From Lotus japonicus (taxonomy: Eukaryota > Streptophyta > Magnoliopsida > Fabales > Fabaceae): 64,000 nucleotides of DNA. The notes below the pieces were generated by a model. That model saw only the letters and a program-made list of their open reading frames with translations, did not search any database and was not told where the DNA came from. The translations under genes and the position numbers were made by a program. The DNA is taken from NCBI RefSeq assembly GCF_012489685.1, contig NC_080044.1, positions 44,082,964 to 44,146,963 of the forward strand, read 5' to 3'. The stretch's first letter is position 1. Every line of letters begins with the position of its first letter. Positions 21,833 to 33,342 of this stretch are shown one piece after another.

Positions 21833-23141
21833 TGAAAGTATGAAAACCGATAGAAAGGGGGGTTTGAATAGCATTTTACAACTAAAAACTCAACCCACTT
21901 GAGATTTAAATAAATCTCTTCAAACACCAATGATAAAAGTGCAGAGATAAGAGATAAGGAAAGCACACAAATGATTTTATCCTGGTTCACTTGATAAATC
22001 CCTAAAGCTAATCCAGTCCACCCGTTAACGTGATTTCTTCCTTCTTAGAATGAAGGCAATCCACTAATCAGAGTTTTGTTACAACTACACTTGCTACCTG
22101 CAAAGTGACTAACAATACACTGACTTAGCTATCACTAAGATTCACTCTCTTAGTCATCTCTAAGATCAGATCAACCTTGATCTCCTAAAGGTAAATCAAA
22201 CAACTGTTTGAATGTATTGGGTTTACAAATAAGTGCTTCTTCAAAAGCTGATAGTAAACACACTTAGTTCTATTTGAAGAAAGATTGCTAAGAAGATTTG
22301 AAATATTTCTTGCGCGTAAATAAGTTTCTTAGACGACATCTTTCAATCATCAGCCTCTTTATATACTCCAAGGATTAGGGTTTGAACGTGCATGGAGATG
22401 CTACCGTTGGAGGGCAGATATGGAATTTCCAGTTTCTGCTGTGGCTGAATCAGTTAGGTAAGGTCGTCAGGAATGGTACAATTGCTTTTGTACTTTGGAT
22501 AGCGACATGACCTTTAACCTTGTTGATTTCTGATCAGAGTGATGCTTCATCTTGGAACTTGTGAAGCTTGATGATCAGAGTCAGAGGGAAGCTTGGATCC
22601 TCTAACCTTTGTACCTTCTGCTTCTGGACTCCGAGGAGAAGTACTTGGTATTCAGAGCCAGCTTACTCTTGGACTTCAGAGTCTTCACTACTCAGCTTCT
22701 GATGCTTCAGAGTTTCTGATCCTTTAGAGCGTCTGATTCTTCAGAGCGTCTGATCCTTCAGAGCTTCTGATCCTTCGTAGCGTCTGATTCTTCAGAGCAT
22801 CTGATCCTTTAGAGCTTCTGATCCTTCAGAGCGTCTGATCCTTCAGAGCGTCTGATCCTTCAGAGCTTCTAGTGAGCTCAATCCATATCAGAGCTTGTGA
22901 TCTTCAGATCTTCTGAAGCTTGATCTACTGTTCAGATTGAACATAGTATGTGCGAAAGCGTTGCAGAGGTTACTCTTTGAGCATTGTGCTTCTGAATCAT
23001 GTGAGATAGGTCCAGAGTCTTGGCCTGTCATTTGAACACTCAGAAAACAATGTTAGAGTACCATAATTGTTCATACTTAATAGTTAACTTGTAATCATCA
23101 AAACATAGAGTTGTACTACTAGATCAAAACTTGATCTTACA
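21833..23141 (-). repeat. 3' LTR of element A (1309 bp)
   Basis: On the minus strand it starts TGTAAGATCAAG and ends CATACTTTCA. It matches the 5' LTR across its length with scattered substitutions; 34 of the 35-bp length difference comes from two fewer 17-bp units in the internal minisatellite. Confidence 0.93.
22696..22865 (+). repeat. 17-bp minisatellite, 10 units (3' LTR of A)
   Basis: Ten units of (c)(t/g)tctgatccttcagag type, mixing 'cttctg' and 'cgtctg' variants, followed by cttctagtgag. Confidence 0.93.
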
Positions 23142-23675
23142 ATCTCCCCCTTTTTGATGATGACAAAACCAAGTATTTTGATGAACAATTCTTAAACAAT
23201 AAATTGAATTCACTCAGAGTTTAGAGAATAGAGATAAACTTATCCTGAGGTGAACGAGTTATGTTGCTCATTCTAAATCCAAGTCACAACTTGATTCTGA
23301 GCTTAGCTCCCCCTGAATCTAGGACTTAATGAAAATATTAGTAATATCTAGATTCTGAGCTAAATAATAAAAGAGTTCAGAGTAAGAATGTATGACATAG
23401 ATAAGATAAAATAATCAGAGCGCATAAGTATTCAGAGTCATTAGCAGAGTAAAAGTATCAGAGTCAACTAGTATCACTTCAAAGGAAGTGAAAATGTATT
23501 CCTTGTACCCAGTGACACATCTATGGTCATAAAAGTGGAACTCTTAAATTCTCCAAAAGGAAAAAAAATAATCACACTAGCACAGCTTACACATCAAAAA
23601 ACTGGGTTATACTCCCCCTTTTTGTCATAAGCTAAAAGCATGGGGTGTGAAAAACTTAGCTTGAAGTACAAGGTA
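23142..23675 (-). promoter_or_regulatory. Polypurine tracts of element A and flanking noncoding DNA
   Basis: Minus-strand CAAAAAGGGGGAGAT abuts the 3' LTR. Further purine tracts of the GGGGGAG type occur near 23310 and 23612, and element B is inserted in another (ctccc TSD, 23676-23680). The rest of this stretch is noncoding. Confidence 0.8.
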
Positions 23676-23680
23676 CTCCC

Positions 23681-24929
23681 TGACGAACGCACTGTCGTGA
23701 TGCGTTCCAAAGTATTCTGCTTTGAATGCAGTACAAGGTGATGAACACCAGGATCGATCTCACAAGGACTTGATAAATTATTAATTGATATTAGAGTAAA
23801 ATAAAGCAATTAAAAAGGGGATTTTTTTGATTGATTGGATTGAAAAGTAACAAAGCAATAACTAAATAGACTAGACAGAAGAGAGAAAGCGTTAGTCATC
23901 AGATTATAACATTCAAGTGCAACAAACCTTCATTGGTTACAAAAGATAAACTCTTCCTTATAAATTCCCTAATTCGTGAGAGTTGATTAACTAAGCGAAA
24001 ATCAATTCACAGTTTCCTAAACTAAGCGATTAAGAAACAGTTACGAACTAACATGAACTAAGCGAACATGCATCAACTCTTATTTCTAAAACTACGGAAT
24101 TAAGCAAACCCTAGATCAGAAATAGAGATGAAGAGAATTAATAAAGAAGAAATTTGCATTAAGAACAGAACCTCAAGTTTGCATACACAAGAATATTAAA
24201 AATCCTAAGACTAACTATGGAGTTTAGCAACTCATACTAGAAAAGATGGAGAGAGATATTAGGAGAAGGTGGAGGTGGTGGTGGTGGTATGTGGTGAGGT
24301 GGTGAGGTCTAACAAAAGCCTAAACTCACTTATTTATACTAATAAATAAACTTGTTCATCAAGTAACAATCTTTGTTATCTAAATCTTTTCTAAATCTTC
24401 ACAAAATCGGGCCCACATAAAGGAGTAAGCTGCTGAACAATCAGGCATTCGCGGGTCCCACAAGAAGTCTGAATCTTCAATTGAGGTAAACATGAGAGTT
24501 GTAGCTCTTTAAGTCATCTTCGCGGGCCTTCAATCGGATCCTAATTCGGAGTTCTGTAGCCCAAGATATGATCATTTTAGTGCAGACTGTTCCAGACTCG
24601 CAGGATTAGCGACATCAACTTTGCAAGGACATTCTGAACAAGTTAGAGGCTGATTCTAGAATTGTGCTGAACATGAAAGTTGTAGGGCTTCGCGTTATCT
24701 TTCCAATGACATATTATTCGCCCAATTTGGATATTTGTAGCTCCAGGTTCAACCTGTTCTAGCAAAACAGTCACAGAAACTAAAAGTGTAGAATTAAGCA
24801 CTTTTCCATGAATAATCCAAATAAGCACTAATGGTCAAAACATGGCTAAGTCATAACAATTAAGCACAAAAATGTATATAATGAAGCTTAGAAAGACACA
24901 CGTAAAGTGCATCAATTATGCGCTTATCA
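23681..24929 (-). repeat. 3' LTR of element B
   Basis: Minus strand starts TGATAAGCGCATAATTG and ends GTGCGTTCGTCA. It includes 'gaacatgaaagttgtagggctt', a phrase common in Athila-type LTRs. Confidence 0.95.
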
Positions 24930-24950
24930 AATACCCCCACACTTAACTTT
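24930..24950 (-). promoter_or_regulatory. Polypurine tract of element B
   Basis: Minus-strand AAGTGTGGGGGTATT directly precedes the 3' LTR start. Confidence 0.85.
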
Positions 24951-26372
24951 TTGCACTCCTGGGCAAAACTTAATTTCAAAGAAGATTCAGAAAATCAATT
25001 ATGATAACAAGTACTTCCTAAAACATAAAAACTCAGCTCACACTTATCTTTGAGAAGTAGAAATTCAGATTTATGAGCAAGAAAACAACCACTTCATTTT
25101 CCACAAAGATTAGACAAATTAGATTTCATCACCTACATTCCAAGCCAACAAGAAATTTCAAATTGAACATCAAAGTTGGATGCAAGTGTTTGGGCTTGTG
25201 TTTAATCATGCTTAAGCAACTCTCATCATCTCATGGAAACATGCATCTATCATAGGCTTGACAAGATTCTAACACACCAATTAAATTGAACAAAAGCATA
25301 CAAAGATCAAAGGACTTTTGAAGGTTGTAATGAGGCTAAGGTCAAGGAAAGATTTATGAAAGATATTCAGAGTTAAAACCTTAGGAAAAATAAGAGCAAT
25401 GGGAAAAAATTCAAATTAAACTTACTCACAACACCAAGAATTAACACATTCTTCCTTTTACAACTTCATTTTTTCAACTTCCACTTCCTTTTCTTTCTTT
25501 AGTACCTTCCTTCACTTTGTAACTTCTTTTTTTTTTCTTTTTCTTTTTTTGACATTTGCATATTTTTTTTTTCTTTCAACTTCTTTTCAGCTTGCTTACA
25601 ATTTATCCTCAAGGAAGGCACCTCTTTTGAGCACCTTAGACCATGCATTCATATAAATCACTTGTTGAATACTCATTCCCAAGTCAATTCCAAAGCTCTT
25701 ACATTTCCTAAGGTAAGGTATCATCATTGTTTTTCACTTAGGCTTGTAATGAGCTACAAAAGAATAGAGATATTAGGCTCAAAGGGGTTAAAACAAAGGT
25801 TAAAACATGCAAGGTAAGCTTTTTAGGCCAATAGCTTATTGAAAAAGAATGCCTTATCACATCAAAGTATGAAAATGAACAACAATTTGAATCAGAATCA
25901 AGTCAAGTTCTGCAGTGCATATAAACATGAGGAAACCACACAAGAAAGAAGAGAATCATGGCAAAGATATTACCATTCAAGTGTTTGGTCCAAAATCTCA
26001 CAAGGTAGTCTCACATGGCAAGCATATAACACAATGAATCCAACAAATCAGTTCTCAATGCAAATCATGATGAACTCAAAATGCAAGCAACTTCATCCAA
26101 AAGAGACATGAAACTTAACAGAAAAGTGGTTACATTGCTCACAAACTCAGCATCTCTAAAACTCATTGAAAAAGTGTGAACTCTTTTATTGAAAACAATA
26201 AAAACAAAGCAAATAAATTGAAATTGCAAACTATCCTAACTGAAGTTCTACTACTCCTAAATAAGATTTCCACCCCCACACTTAAATCACACATTGTCCT
26301 CAATGTGAGGCACAAATTATCAAATAAATTAGACAAGTGTAATAAAAGAGAAAGGTTAGGAAAAACCAGGGA
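24951..26372. other. Noncoding 3' internal region of element B
   Basis: AT-rich, with short T-rich runs near 25510-25590. Open frames up to 96 codons on + (25839-26111, 26176-26466) have no recognisable features and are not supported. Confidence 0.6.
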
Positions 26373-27605
26373 TCAAGGGAGCTGGCGAGGCATGAAACCT
26401 GGTAATGCTCTGAATCTGCTATCACCTGGATCCGGTGGAGGCCTTGCATTCAGCGGAAGCTCATAGTCTTGAGGCACAACAACAACAATCCACAAGTCGG
26501 GTGGTTTTGGAGGGATCTCATCTGCAACAATCTTAACAAACCCAAACTGTTTTCTACCACTGTCAGCACGACTCATGACAATGTTCAGTTTGAGTAAAAA
26601 CTTTTTTCGAGCATGTGTACCACCTGAAATAAGAGTAAATGAAAAATCAGTACATTCAACAATCAACTCTTTGTCTGGTGGCTTTGGCAAGGGTTTGAAA
26701 AAGTAGTCCTCCATGGAAATTGACTCCTTGCAATCAACATAGTCTCCCATAAGCACAACTTTTTCAAAAATATCTAGATTAATTAAAAGCGGCTTATGTG
26801 GAAAAATTGCTAATTTAGATCCACGTTCTACATCCATCTTCTTAACTTCATCCCTTGCAAAACACTTATTGAAATCATCCAACAACTTATTCTCTTCTTC
26901 ACCAGGATGCATCTTTGCATTCTCATAAGTTCTTTGTGGAAGAGGGAGATGTATTTCTTGTTGGTTGGCTTCATCATTAGAATCAGCATCAGAAGCAACA
27001 TCGACTTCTAAGTCGTTAACATCACCAGAACCATCAGTGCTAGCATCAAGATGAGTATCAACACAAGGATTAACTTCATCATCAATCTCTGCATCAGCTT
27101 CATGTTGCAATGTGGGAGCGTGTGCAACTAGCTCGTTAACTGGAGCTTGTAAATTTGCAGTATCTTGCAGGTGTTGATCAGCATTTGCATTGAGATTTGC
27201 AGACATTTGGTTCAACATGTCTTGAATTTCTTGCAATAAGGAAGGTTCCTCGTGTCGAGGTTGTTGAAACTGGGCTTGGTTTGCTTCATATTGCTTTGAA
27301 AGGTCTTCCAAAAATTGGGGTGGATCATTCCAAGGTTGATGGAATTCCTCTTGTGAATGATGTGGATCATGAAAAGGATATTGAAATTCCTCTTGCAGAT
27401 AGTAGCATGGTGGTGCATAAATAGGCTGTTGGAATTGCCCTTGTGGATGATAGCAAGGTGGGTCACACCAAATATTTTCAAAATTCTCTTGTGGATAACA
27501 TTGAGGTGACTTAAACTGTTGTTGATAGCTCTTGAACAACATTTGTGTAACAGAAAATTGTATCTCGTCGAGTTTAGCTTCTAGCTTATCAAGTTTAGCT
27601 TCCAT
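26373..27605 (-). CDS. gag: Gag-like protein of element B (about 410 aa)
   Basis: The likely start is the internal ATG at 27605 (MEAKLDKLEAKLDEIQFSV), nine codons into the open frame. Residues 1-30 are a coiled coil. About 35-130 is Gln/Pro/Tyr/His-rich with repeated 'PPCY...QEEFQ.P' units. About 180-220 is acidic. From about 240 comes a more globular part (KKMDVERGSKLAIFPHKPLL), then PPKPPD motifs and a tail ending LPGFMPRQLP. No zinc knuckle, protease or RT motif is seen. Position right after the PBS-leader and intact state suggest it makes the particle protein that allows mobilisation in trans. The Gag identity is inferred from position, not from a recognised domain. Confidence 0.6.
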   Translation of the reverse strand: MEAKLDKLEAKLDEIQFSVTQMLFKSYQQQFKSPQCYPQENFENIWCDPPCYHPQGQFQQPIYAPPCYYLQEEFQYPFHDPHHSQEEFHQPWNDPPQFLEDLSKQYEANQAQFQQPRHEEPSLLQEIQDMLNQMSANLNANADQHLQDTANLQAPVNELVAHAPTLQHEADAEIDDEVNPCVDTHLDASTDGSGDVNDLEVDVASDADSNDEANQQEIHLPLPQRTYENAKMHPGEEENKLLDDFNKCFARDEVKKMDVERGSKLAIFPHKPLLINLDIFEKVVLMGDYVDCKESISMEDYFFKPLPKPPDKELIVECTDFSFTLISGGTHARKKFLLKLNIVMSRADSGRKQFGFVKIVADEIPPKPPDLWIVVVVPQDYELPLNARPPPDPGDSRFRALPGFMPRQLP

Positions 27606-28140
27606 CACTGCAAAAACTCCACAAACTAACACTTGTGATCCAATATTATCTTTTTTTTTTTCACCACAAAAAACAAGAAAGAAAAAAACACGTTAGTAAA
27701 AAAAACAAGAAAAAGAGTTCAACGTTAGTAAAATAAAACAAGAAAGAAATAAAGAAAACAAAAAAAAATAAAAAAAATTGAACGAGACCTGAAACAATAA
27801 AAAAAAAAGTTAGTAAAAAAATCTAGTAATAATAATAAGAAGAATAATAAAGAAGGGAAAGAAGATAGAAAAGATAGCAAAATAAAATAAAAGAGAGAAA
27901 AGATAGAGATATAAGAATAGAAGATACTGATATAAAAATAAAAGATAGGAAAGAGAATTAGAATATATGAGATAGAGATAAAAGATATGAGATAGATATA
28001 TAAGATATAGATACAAAATAAAAACACAAGCTACAATCTAATCTAATAGTATATACGGTATTTTTTTTTGTTTTTTTTTTCAATAGAAACAAAAATTAAT
28101 ATAATAAAAAAAATACTCTAAAACAATCAATAATCACCGA
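27606..28140. other. A-rich leader of element B
   Basis: Between PBS and ORF lies an extremely A-rich, T-poor + strand with repeated 'agata' and 'agaaa' motifs (about 27690-28020). Phe/Ile/Tyr/Leu-rich minus frames here are compositional. Confidence 0.7.
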
Positions 28141-28163
28141 AGTCCCCGGCAACGACGCAAATT
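28141..28163 (-). promoter_or_regulatory. Primer-binding site of element B
   Basis: Minus strand AATTTGCGTCGTTGCCGGGG starts just after the 5' LTR. The core matches the tRNA-Asp type PBS of Athila elements, with GTC in place of GCC. Confidence 0.8.
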
Positions 28164-29412
28164 TGACGAACGCACTGTCGTGATGCGTGCCAAAGTATTC
28201 TGCTTTGAATGCAGTACAAGGTGATGAACACCAGGATCGATCTCACAAGGACTTGATAAATTATTAATTGATATTAGAGTAAAATAAAACAATTAAAAAG
28301 GGGATTTTTTTGATTGATTGGATTGAAAAGTAACAAAGCAATAACTAAATAGACTAGACAGAAGAGTGAAAGCGTTAGTCATTAGATTATAACATTCAAG
28401 TGCAACAAACCTTCATTGGTTACAAAAGATTAACTCTTCCTTATCAATTCCCTAATTCGTGAGAGTTGATTAACTAAGCGAAAATCAATTCACAGTTTCC
28501 TAAACTAAGCGATTAAGAAACAGTTACGAACTAACATGAACTAAGCGAACATGCATCAACTCTTATTTCTAAAACTACGGAATTAAGCAAACCCTAGATC
28601 AGAAATAGAGATGAAGAGAATTAATAAAGAAGAAATTTGCATTAAGAACAGAACCTCAAGTTTGCAAACACAAGAATATTAAAAATCCTAAGACTAACTA
28701 TGGAGTTTAGCAACTCATACTAGAAAAGATGGAGAGAGATATTAGGAGAAGGTGGAGGTGGTGGTGGTGGTATGTGGTGAGGTGGTGAGGTCTAACAAAA
28801 GCCTAAACTCACTTATTTATACTAATAAATAAACTTGTTCATCAAGTAACAATCTTTGTTATCTAAATCTTTTCTAAATCTTCACAAAATCGGGCCCACA
28901 TAAAGGAGTAAGCTGCTGAACAATCAGGCATTCGCGGGTCCCACAAGAAGTCTGAATCTTCAATTGAGGTAAACATGAGAGTTGTAGCTCTTTAAGTCAT
29001 CTTCGCGGGCCTTCAATCGGATCCTAATTCGGAGTTCTGTAGCCCAAGATATGATCATTTTAGTGCAGACTGTTCCAGACTCGCAGGATTAGCGACATCA
29101 ACTTTTCAAGGACATTCTGACCAAGTTAGAGGCTGATTCTAGAATTGTGCTGAACATGAAAGTTGTAGGGCTTCGAGTTATCTTTCCAATGACATATTAT
29201 TCGCCCAATTTGGATATTTGTAGCTCCAGGTTCAACCTGTTCTAGCAAAACAGTCACAGAAACTAAAAGTGTAGAATTAAGCACTTTTCCATGAATAATC
29301 CAAATAAGCACTAATGGTCAAAACATGGCTAAGTCATAATAATTAAGCACAAAAATGTATATAATGAAGCTTAGAAAGACACACGTAAAGTGCATCAATT
29401 ATGCGCTTATCA
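28164..29412 (-). repeat. 5' LTR of element B
   Basis: Length 1249 bp, same as its partner, with about 11 substitutions and no indels by eye (about 99.1% identical). Confidence 0.95.
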
Positions 29413-29558
29413 CTCCCCCTTAGAGAAGGTCTAAGTTTAAAAAGATGGAGAAACTAAAATAAAAAGTTAATGAAAACATATTTAATTAATGCATATGCAG
29501 AAGATTAAATGAAGAGGTTGAACGTTTACCACCGGCCAAGGAGTTAAGGTAAACTTCA

Positions 29559-29893
29559 TTGATCTTCATCAATGTACGCCATCCAGAGGAACCGAGCGTT
29601 TATACCCTTACAAACCGGCTATTAGGCATGAGCCTAAGTCCAGAAGTGGACATCATCCTTAGGAGCTTCCTCAGATTCGTGGAGGAAATGCAAGTCTGCT
29701 TCCAGAAGGAGCTGGAGCTGTATGAGGAAATCAGAGCAACAAAGGCTGCTCTGGAGATGGTGGCGGAGGGTCCTTAGAGGCAGGAGCTGCGCCAGAGCTT
29801 AGTCCTCTGGAGTATAGGCAGCATCGTCTGGAGCTTGAGAAAGCAGCGATGCGTAGGCAGTGTAGAGAAATGAGGAAAAATTCTCCCTTTTAA
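29559..29893 (+). pseudogene. Antisense coiled-coil ORF of Sirevirus A, broken
   Basis: On the strand opposite to element A, between its env-like gene and 3' LTR, an open frame (29559-29777) contains INVRHPEEP, RSFLRFVEEMQ and QKELELYEEI. These align with NIRHPEGTR, REFLAFVEEVQ and LELKLLEEKEI of the element C ORF at 59773. After a frameshift near 29770 the next phase continues to a TAA at 29891-29893 and ends RRQCREMRKNSPF, matching RQECRRMRRDPPF in C. The N-terminal 20 or so residues and the TATA region present in C are missing, by a deletion between 'accaccggccaagg' and the NVRHPE segment. Predicted helical, charged and soluble. Function unknown. Confidence 0.65.
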
Positions 29894-30165
29894 TGTAGCA
29901 ATGCTTTGTATGCAATTTCTTATTAATGAATAAAAGGTTTGTTTGTTAGTTAATGAGTATATGTGAAAATAAATTTGTATGATGAACAAGTATTATGCAA
30001 CACATAATGAAAATAGAATAACACGAAAATAGGTAAAGAAACATAGTTCAAGACAAATAGACGTGAAAAAGAAAAACAGAATTCAGGAAGAAAATAAATC
30101 AACACAGATAAAAACAGAAGAGAAGAGAGTTCCTAAAACTAGGGTTTAGGTGTCCTCCGAAGCAG

Positions 30166-32915
30166 TTATGTGCACATTTCTTTCAAACTCTGAAGAAGAA
30201 TTTCATGAGAGTTGAGCCTTTGTTCAATGATATCAATCCTTGAATCTGACTGAGGTTGAGCAGACGTTTTAGCTTCATCAGAGTGAAGAACTTGAGCACA
30301 TGTGGAAGCAGCATCAGTAACTGGAACAATTCTAAGTGCTTCATTTCTGAGTGCCTCAGCTTCAGCTTGTAATATTGCTGCTTGTTCCAGAGCTTGCAAC
30401 CTTGCAGCTTCACGTTGTTCTGCCTCAATCCGTGCAGCTTCTTCTTCTTGTTCTTTCTTCCTTCTGGTTTCTTCAATAACAGTATAGAGCTGTTCTGTCA
30501 TCAGCTGTTCAGTCAGAGCTTGTCTTCTTTTGAGGCGTTGAGTTGTAGCTTCAACACACTTATCTTTTACAGCATTTAAAAAACCAACCACCACTGGAAC
30601 TTGGTCAACCATCCAAGAACACAGACGATCCCAATCCTCAACAACCATGTCTGGATGCTCAGTTAGGTCACTGCGACCATGCACATTGCGAACCTTTAAA
30701 GATGCTTCATAATTGAATGAGTTGATGCAATCAAGGAGGGTGGTTGGTCCAGAGTAGGTGTAGGGAACAAGGGAGAGGTTTGGTTCAGGTGATGAAGAGT
30801 GATTGCTACTTTCTACCTCAAAGGGAGAGCCAACCTGCAGAGTCTGATGTGCATATATGTTGGTCTCAGGGTTTTGATGAGAGGTTTCAGTCTCAGGGTT
30901 TGGTGATTTGTCTGAGGAATGGTTTGAGACTGATTCAGCATTTTCTGGAAGAGAAGAATGAGGAGGAGGAGGTGGAGGAGACATAGAAGCCAGAGGGACG
31001 GCTTGGATTGGGGAATCCGGAGTAACCAGAGGTTCTGGCCTGGGTCCAGAGGAGCGGTTTGGACTTGGAACATTTAAAAAATGTTCAGGAATTTCTGAAA
31101 CTCTTTCTCTGACAAGTTGAAAGAATCGGCGAGAAGCTTCAGATTTATTGGAAGGAGAAGAAAAAAGAACATTGGTACGATTAGAAATAGTGGGACAAGG
31201 AGAGAGATCTTCTCTTTCAGAGTGTTCCTCATTTGAGTGATCAGAGTGTTGAGGCTCAGAGTTGGATTTTTCAGGGTTTGGTATCTCTTGATCTTGTGTC
31301 TCAGAAATTATTGGTTCAGAGGGTTGTGGATTGTATGGAAGAATAATGGGTGAGGTGGAAGCAGAGGGTTTGTCAGCCTGAAGCATTTTCCAGAGGGGGT
31401 CTTCCTCAATGGAAGGTTGGAAGAATGAGGCCCTAGGGGGTGAAGGATGAGAAATTGGTTGATTAATTGGTGTGGGTTCAGGATTGGTTTCATCATGAAT
31501 TGCATCAAGCTAATTTAAATCATCATCTGAAAGAACAAGTAACTTACTTGAAGCTCTAGCTGCAGATCTTGTGATTCTGGTAGAAGGTGCAGTTCTAGCA
31601 GGCTCCTGAGTTGGTTGCAGATGAGTGACTTGAGTTACAATCCTGACCTTCTTGGCCTTCTTCTAAGGCGGTGGTTCATTATCATCATCATCATCACCAT
31701 CAGAGGGATCCTTCTCCTCAGATGCTTCAACTTGCTTTCTCTTAGTCTTCCTCTTCCTGGGAGACTCAAAGTCTGGAGGATCTTGAAGATTCCTGAAGAA
31801 TTCATCCACATCAATCTCATAGCCTTGCTGCTTCAGATCATCAAGGTAGATTCTGATTGCCTCTGGGTCATCAGCCTTGGACTAGAGGGGGTAGTCCTTC
31901 AGATGGGTTCTTCTTCTTGGTTTTGCATCAGCAATTTTAACTTCAGCCTTTGTTTCTAACAAACCCATTCTCTTCATGGATATGTACGAGTGAAGACATC
32001 CCCAACAATTGTTGTCAAGTCTTCAGTGCATCCTAATTTTTGCAGAGCCTTTATCAGTTTGCTCTCTATGAAGAAGTAAGAAAGCAGTCTGCCAAAAGGT
32101 ATGTATTTGATTGCAGACTTGGGTGAAGCAGTAGTTCTTGACTTCTTGATGCACTCCTTCAGATAGGAGAAGAGAAAGTAGGGATGACAGACTTTGCGGT
32201 GCTCCTTGATGAAGAAAAGCAACACCTTCTGGGTAAAGTTGATGTAATCTGGAGAGCTTCCCTTAGGCCTTTGATTTATGTAGTTTAGCAGAATCTCGTG
32301 CCAGATTCTCAGATCAGGATGAAGATCCTTGGTCTTGCAATCACTTTTCCCTGGCTTCTATATAAAGTAAAGAGCCATGTTGACCTTCTCCTTGGTGCTT
32401 GGTTTGACTTTTGATTCCTGCAACTGGAATCTGTAGCCCTTGCTTGTCTCTGCACCTAGAAGCCTTACAAACGACTTCTCAGAAATAATGATACTCTTTC
32501 TCAGAACAAATGACACCACTTGATGCTCATTGCAATCAGCGTGCTTCCAGAATTCATTCACGAGTTTATCATAAACTAGACCATGGAGCCTTTGGAAGTA
32601 CCCTTCCCAGCCTTAAGCTTGAGCTTCAGGACGAAGATCAACTCCATTGTCAGCAATATTGTCGAGGTCGAATCTCCATTCAACAAGAACTTGGAGATCT
32701 TATGGAGGGAAGACGCAGGTAACTGCACATCTTCTCTGAGAAAGGGGAACAACATCTTCCGCATCTTGGACTTGTGCTTGAGCATTCTCAGTCAATCTGG
32801 GACGCAGAGCAGGACCCACTTGCCCTGTTGGAAGACCCACAACCATTCTGGGAAATACTCTTCCATCGGTGGAATCAGATCGTTCACCGGGGTCAGCTCT
32901 TTCAGAATTTGCCAT
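30166..32915 (-). pseudogene. Env-like gene of Sirevirus A, with stops
   Basis: The ATG at 32915 (MANSERADPGERSDS) matches in position the C element start (MVSQTRRATADATQF). The segments EFWKHADC, KSFVRLLGAET, FLFSYLKECIKKSRTTAS and KYIPFGRLLS are shared with C. In-frame stops occur at 32700-32702 and 32358-32360; further frame breaks lie between about 31390 and 31970. The last 406 codons (31386-30166) stay open: a Pro/Ser-rich part, then a coiled coil (EETRRKKEQEEEAARIEAEQ) and a final heptad segment (IEQRLNSHEILLQSL). No signal peptide or membrane segment is obvious. 'Envelope-like' is the traditional name; the domain corresponds to the 'putative plant transposon protein' family. Confidence 0.8.
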
Positions 32916-33342
32916 TGTTGAAGGTAGAAGGTTTGGGTAGATAGAGATGAGTGAAAGCGAGAGAGAATCGAGGAGAACGAGGGTATTGCAAACAGGAGAG
33001 AGAAGCAAAAGACGTGAATAATGGAGAACGTGTGTGCGTAGTGGTTTTAGAAAGTAACCGTTGTTGATTGTAAAAGCAAAAGTAAGATCAACGGTTGAAA
33101 ATTAAGGACATCATTATGAACAATTATTACACACATCACAAGGTGGAGATAAAGCACATCAACACTCATTACAACAGATTGTCAGGACGGGCACAAGGAA
33201 CGATGTATTAAAGTAACTGACACACGCTTACTGTCTCATCTCAGAGTAAGCACCAATGGGTACTTTTCTTCTGACTAAGTTACCTTCTGAACTAGACATC
33301 TTCTGATGAGGAAGTATCATAGTCAGAGGTTCTTATCCATCT
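32916..33342. other. Spacer between RNase H and env-like genes in A
   Basis: Noncoding. The same spacer with diverged sequence lies at 63270-63711 in element C. It may hold splice or initiation signals for the env-like transcript; none is clear. Confidence 0.5.

Larger units (their letters stand above)
23681..29412 (-). mobile_element. Element B: gag-only Athila-like Ty3/gypsy element nested in A
   Basis: Two 1249-bp LTRs (23681-24929 and 28164-29412) differ at about 11 positions. The TSD ctccc is perfect (23676-23680 and 29413-29417). On the minus strand a PBS with the Athila-type tRNA-Asp core (CGTTGCCGGGGA) follows the 5' LTR, and a polypurine tract (GTGTGGGGGTATT) precedes the 3' LTR. 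Only one long ORF (26373-27605) is present; no protease, RT or integrase is found. It is therefore a non-autonomous derivative that needs enzymes from a full-length relative. High LTR identity means recent insertion. Confidence 0.93.

Noticed and set aside
22696..22865. Possible CRISPR-like array of regular short repeats
   Set aside because: 17-bp units are directly adjacent without spacers, lie within an LTR, and the genome is plant nuclear.
27725..28027. Phe/Ile/Tyr-rich minus-strand ORF resembling a membrane protein
   Set aside because: Product of the A-rich leader of element B; same low-complexity pattern in two frames.
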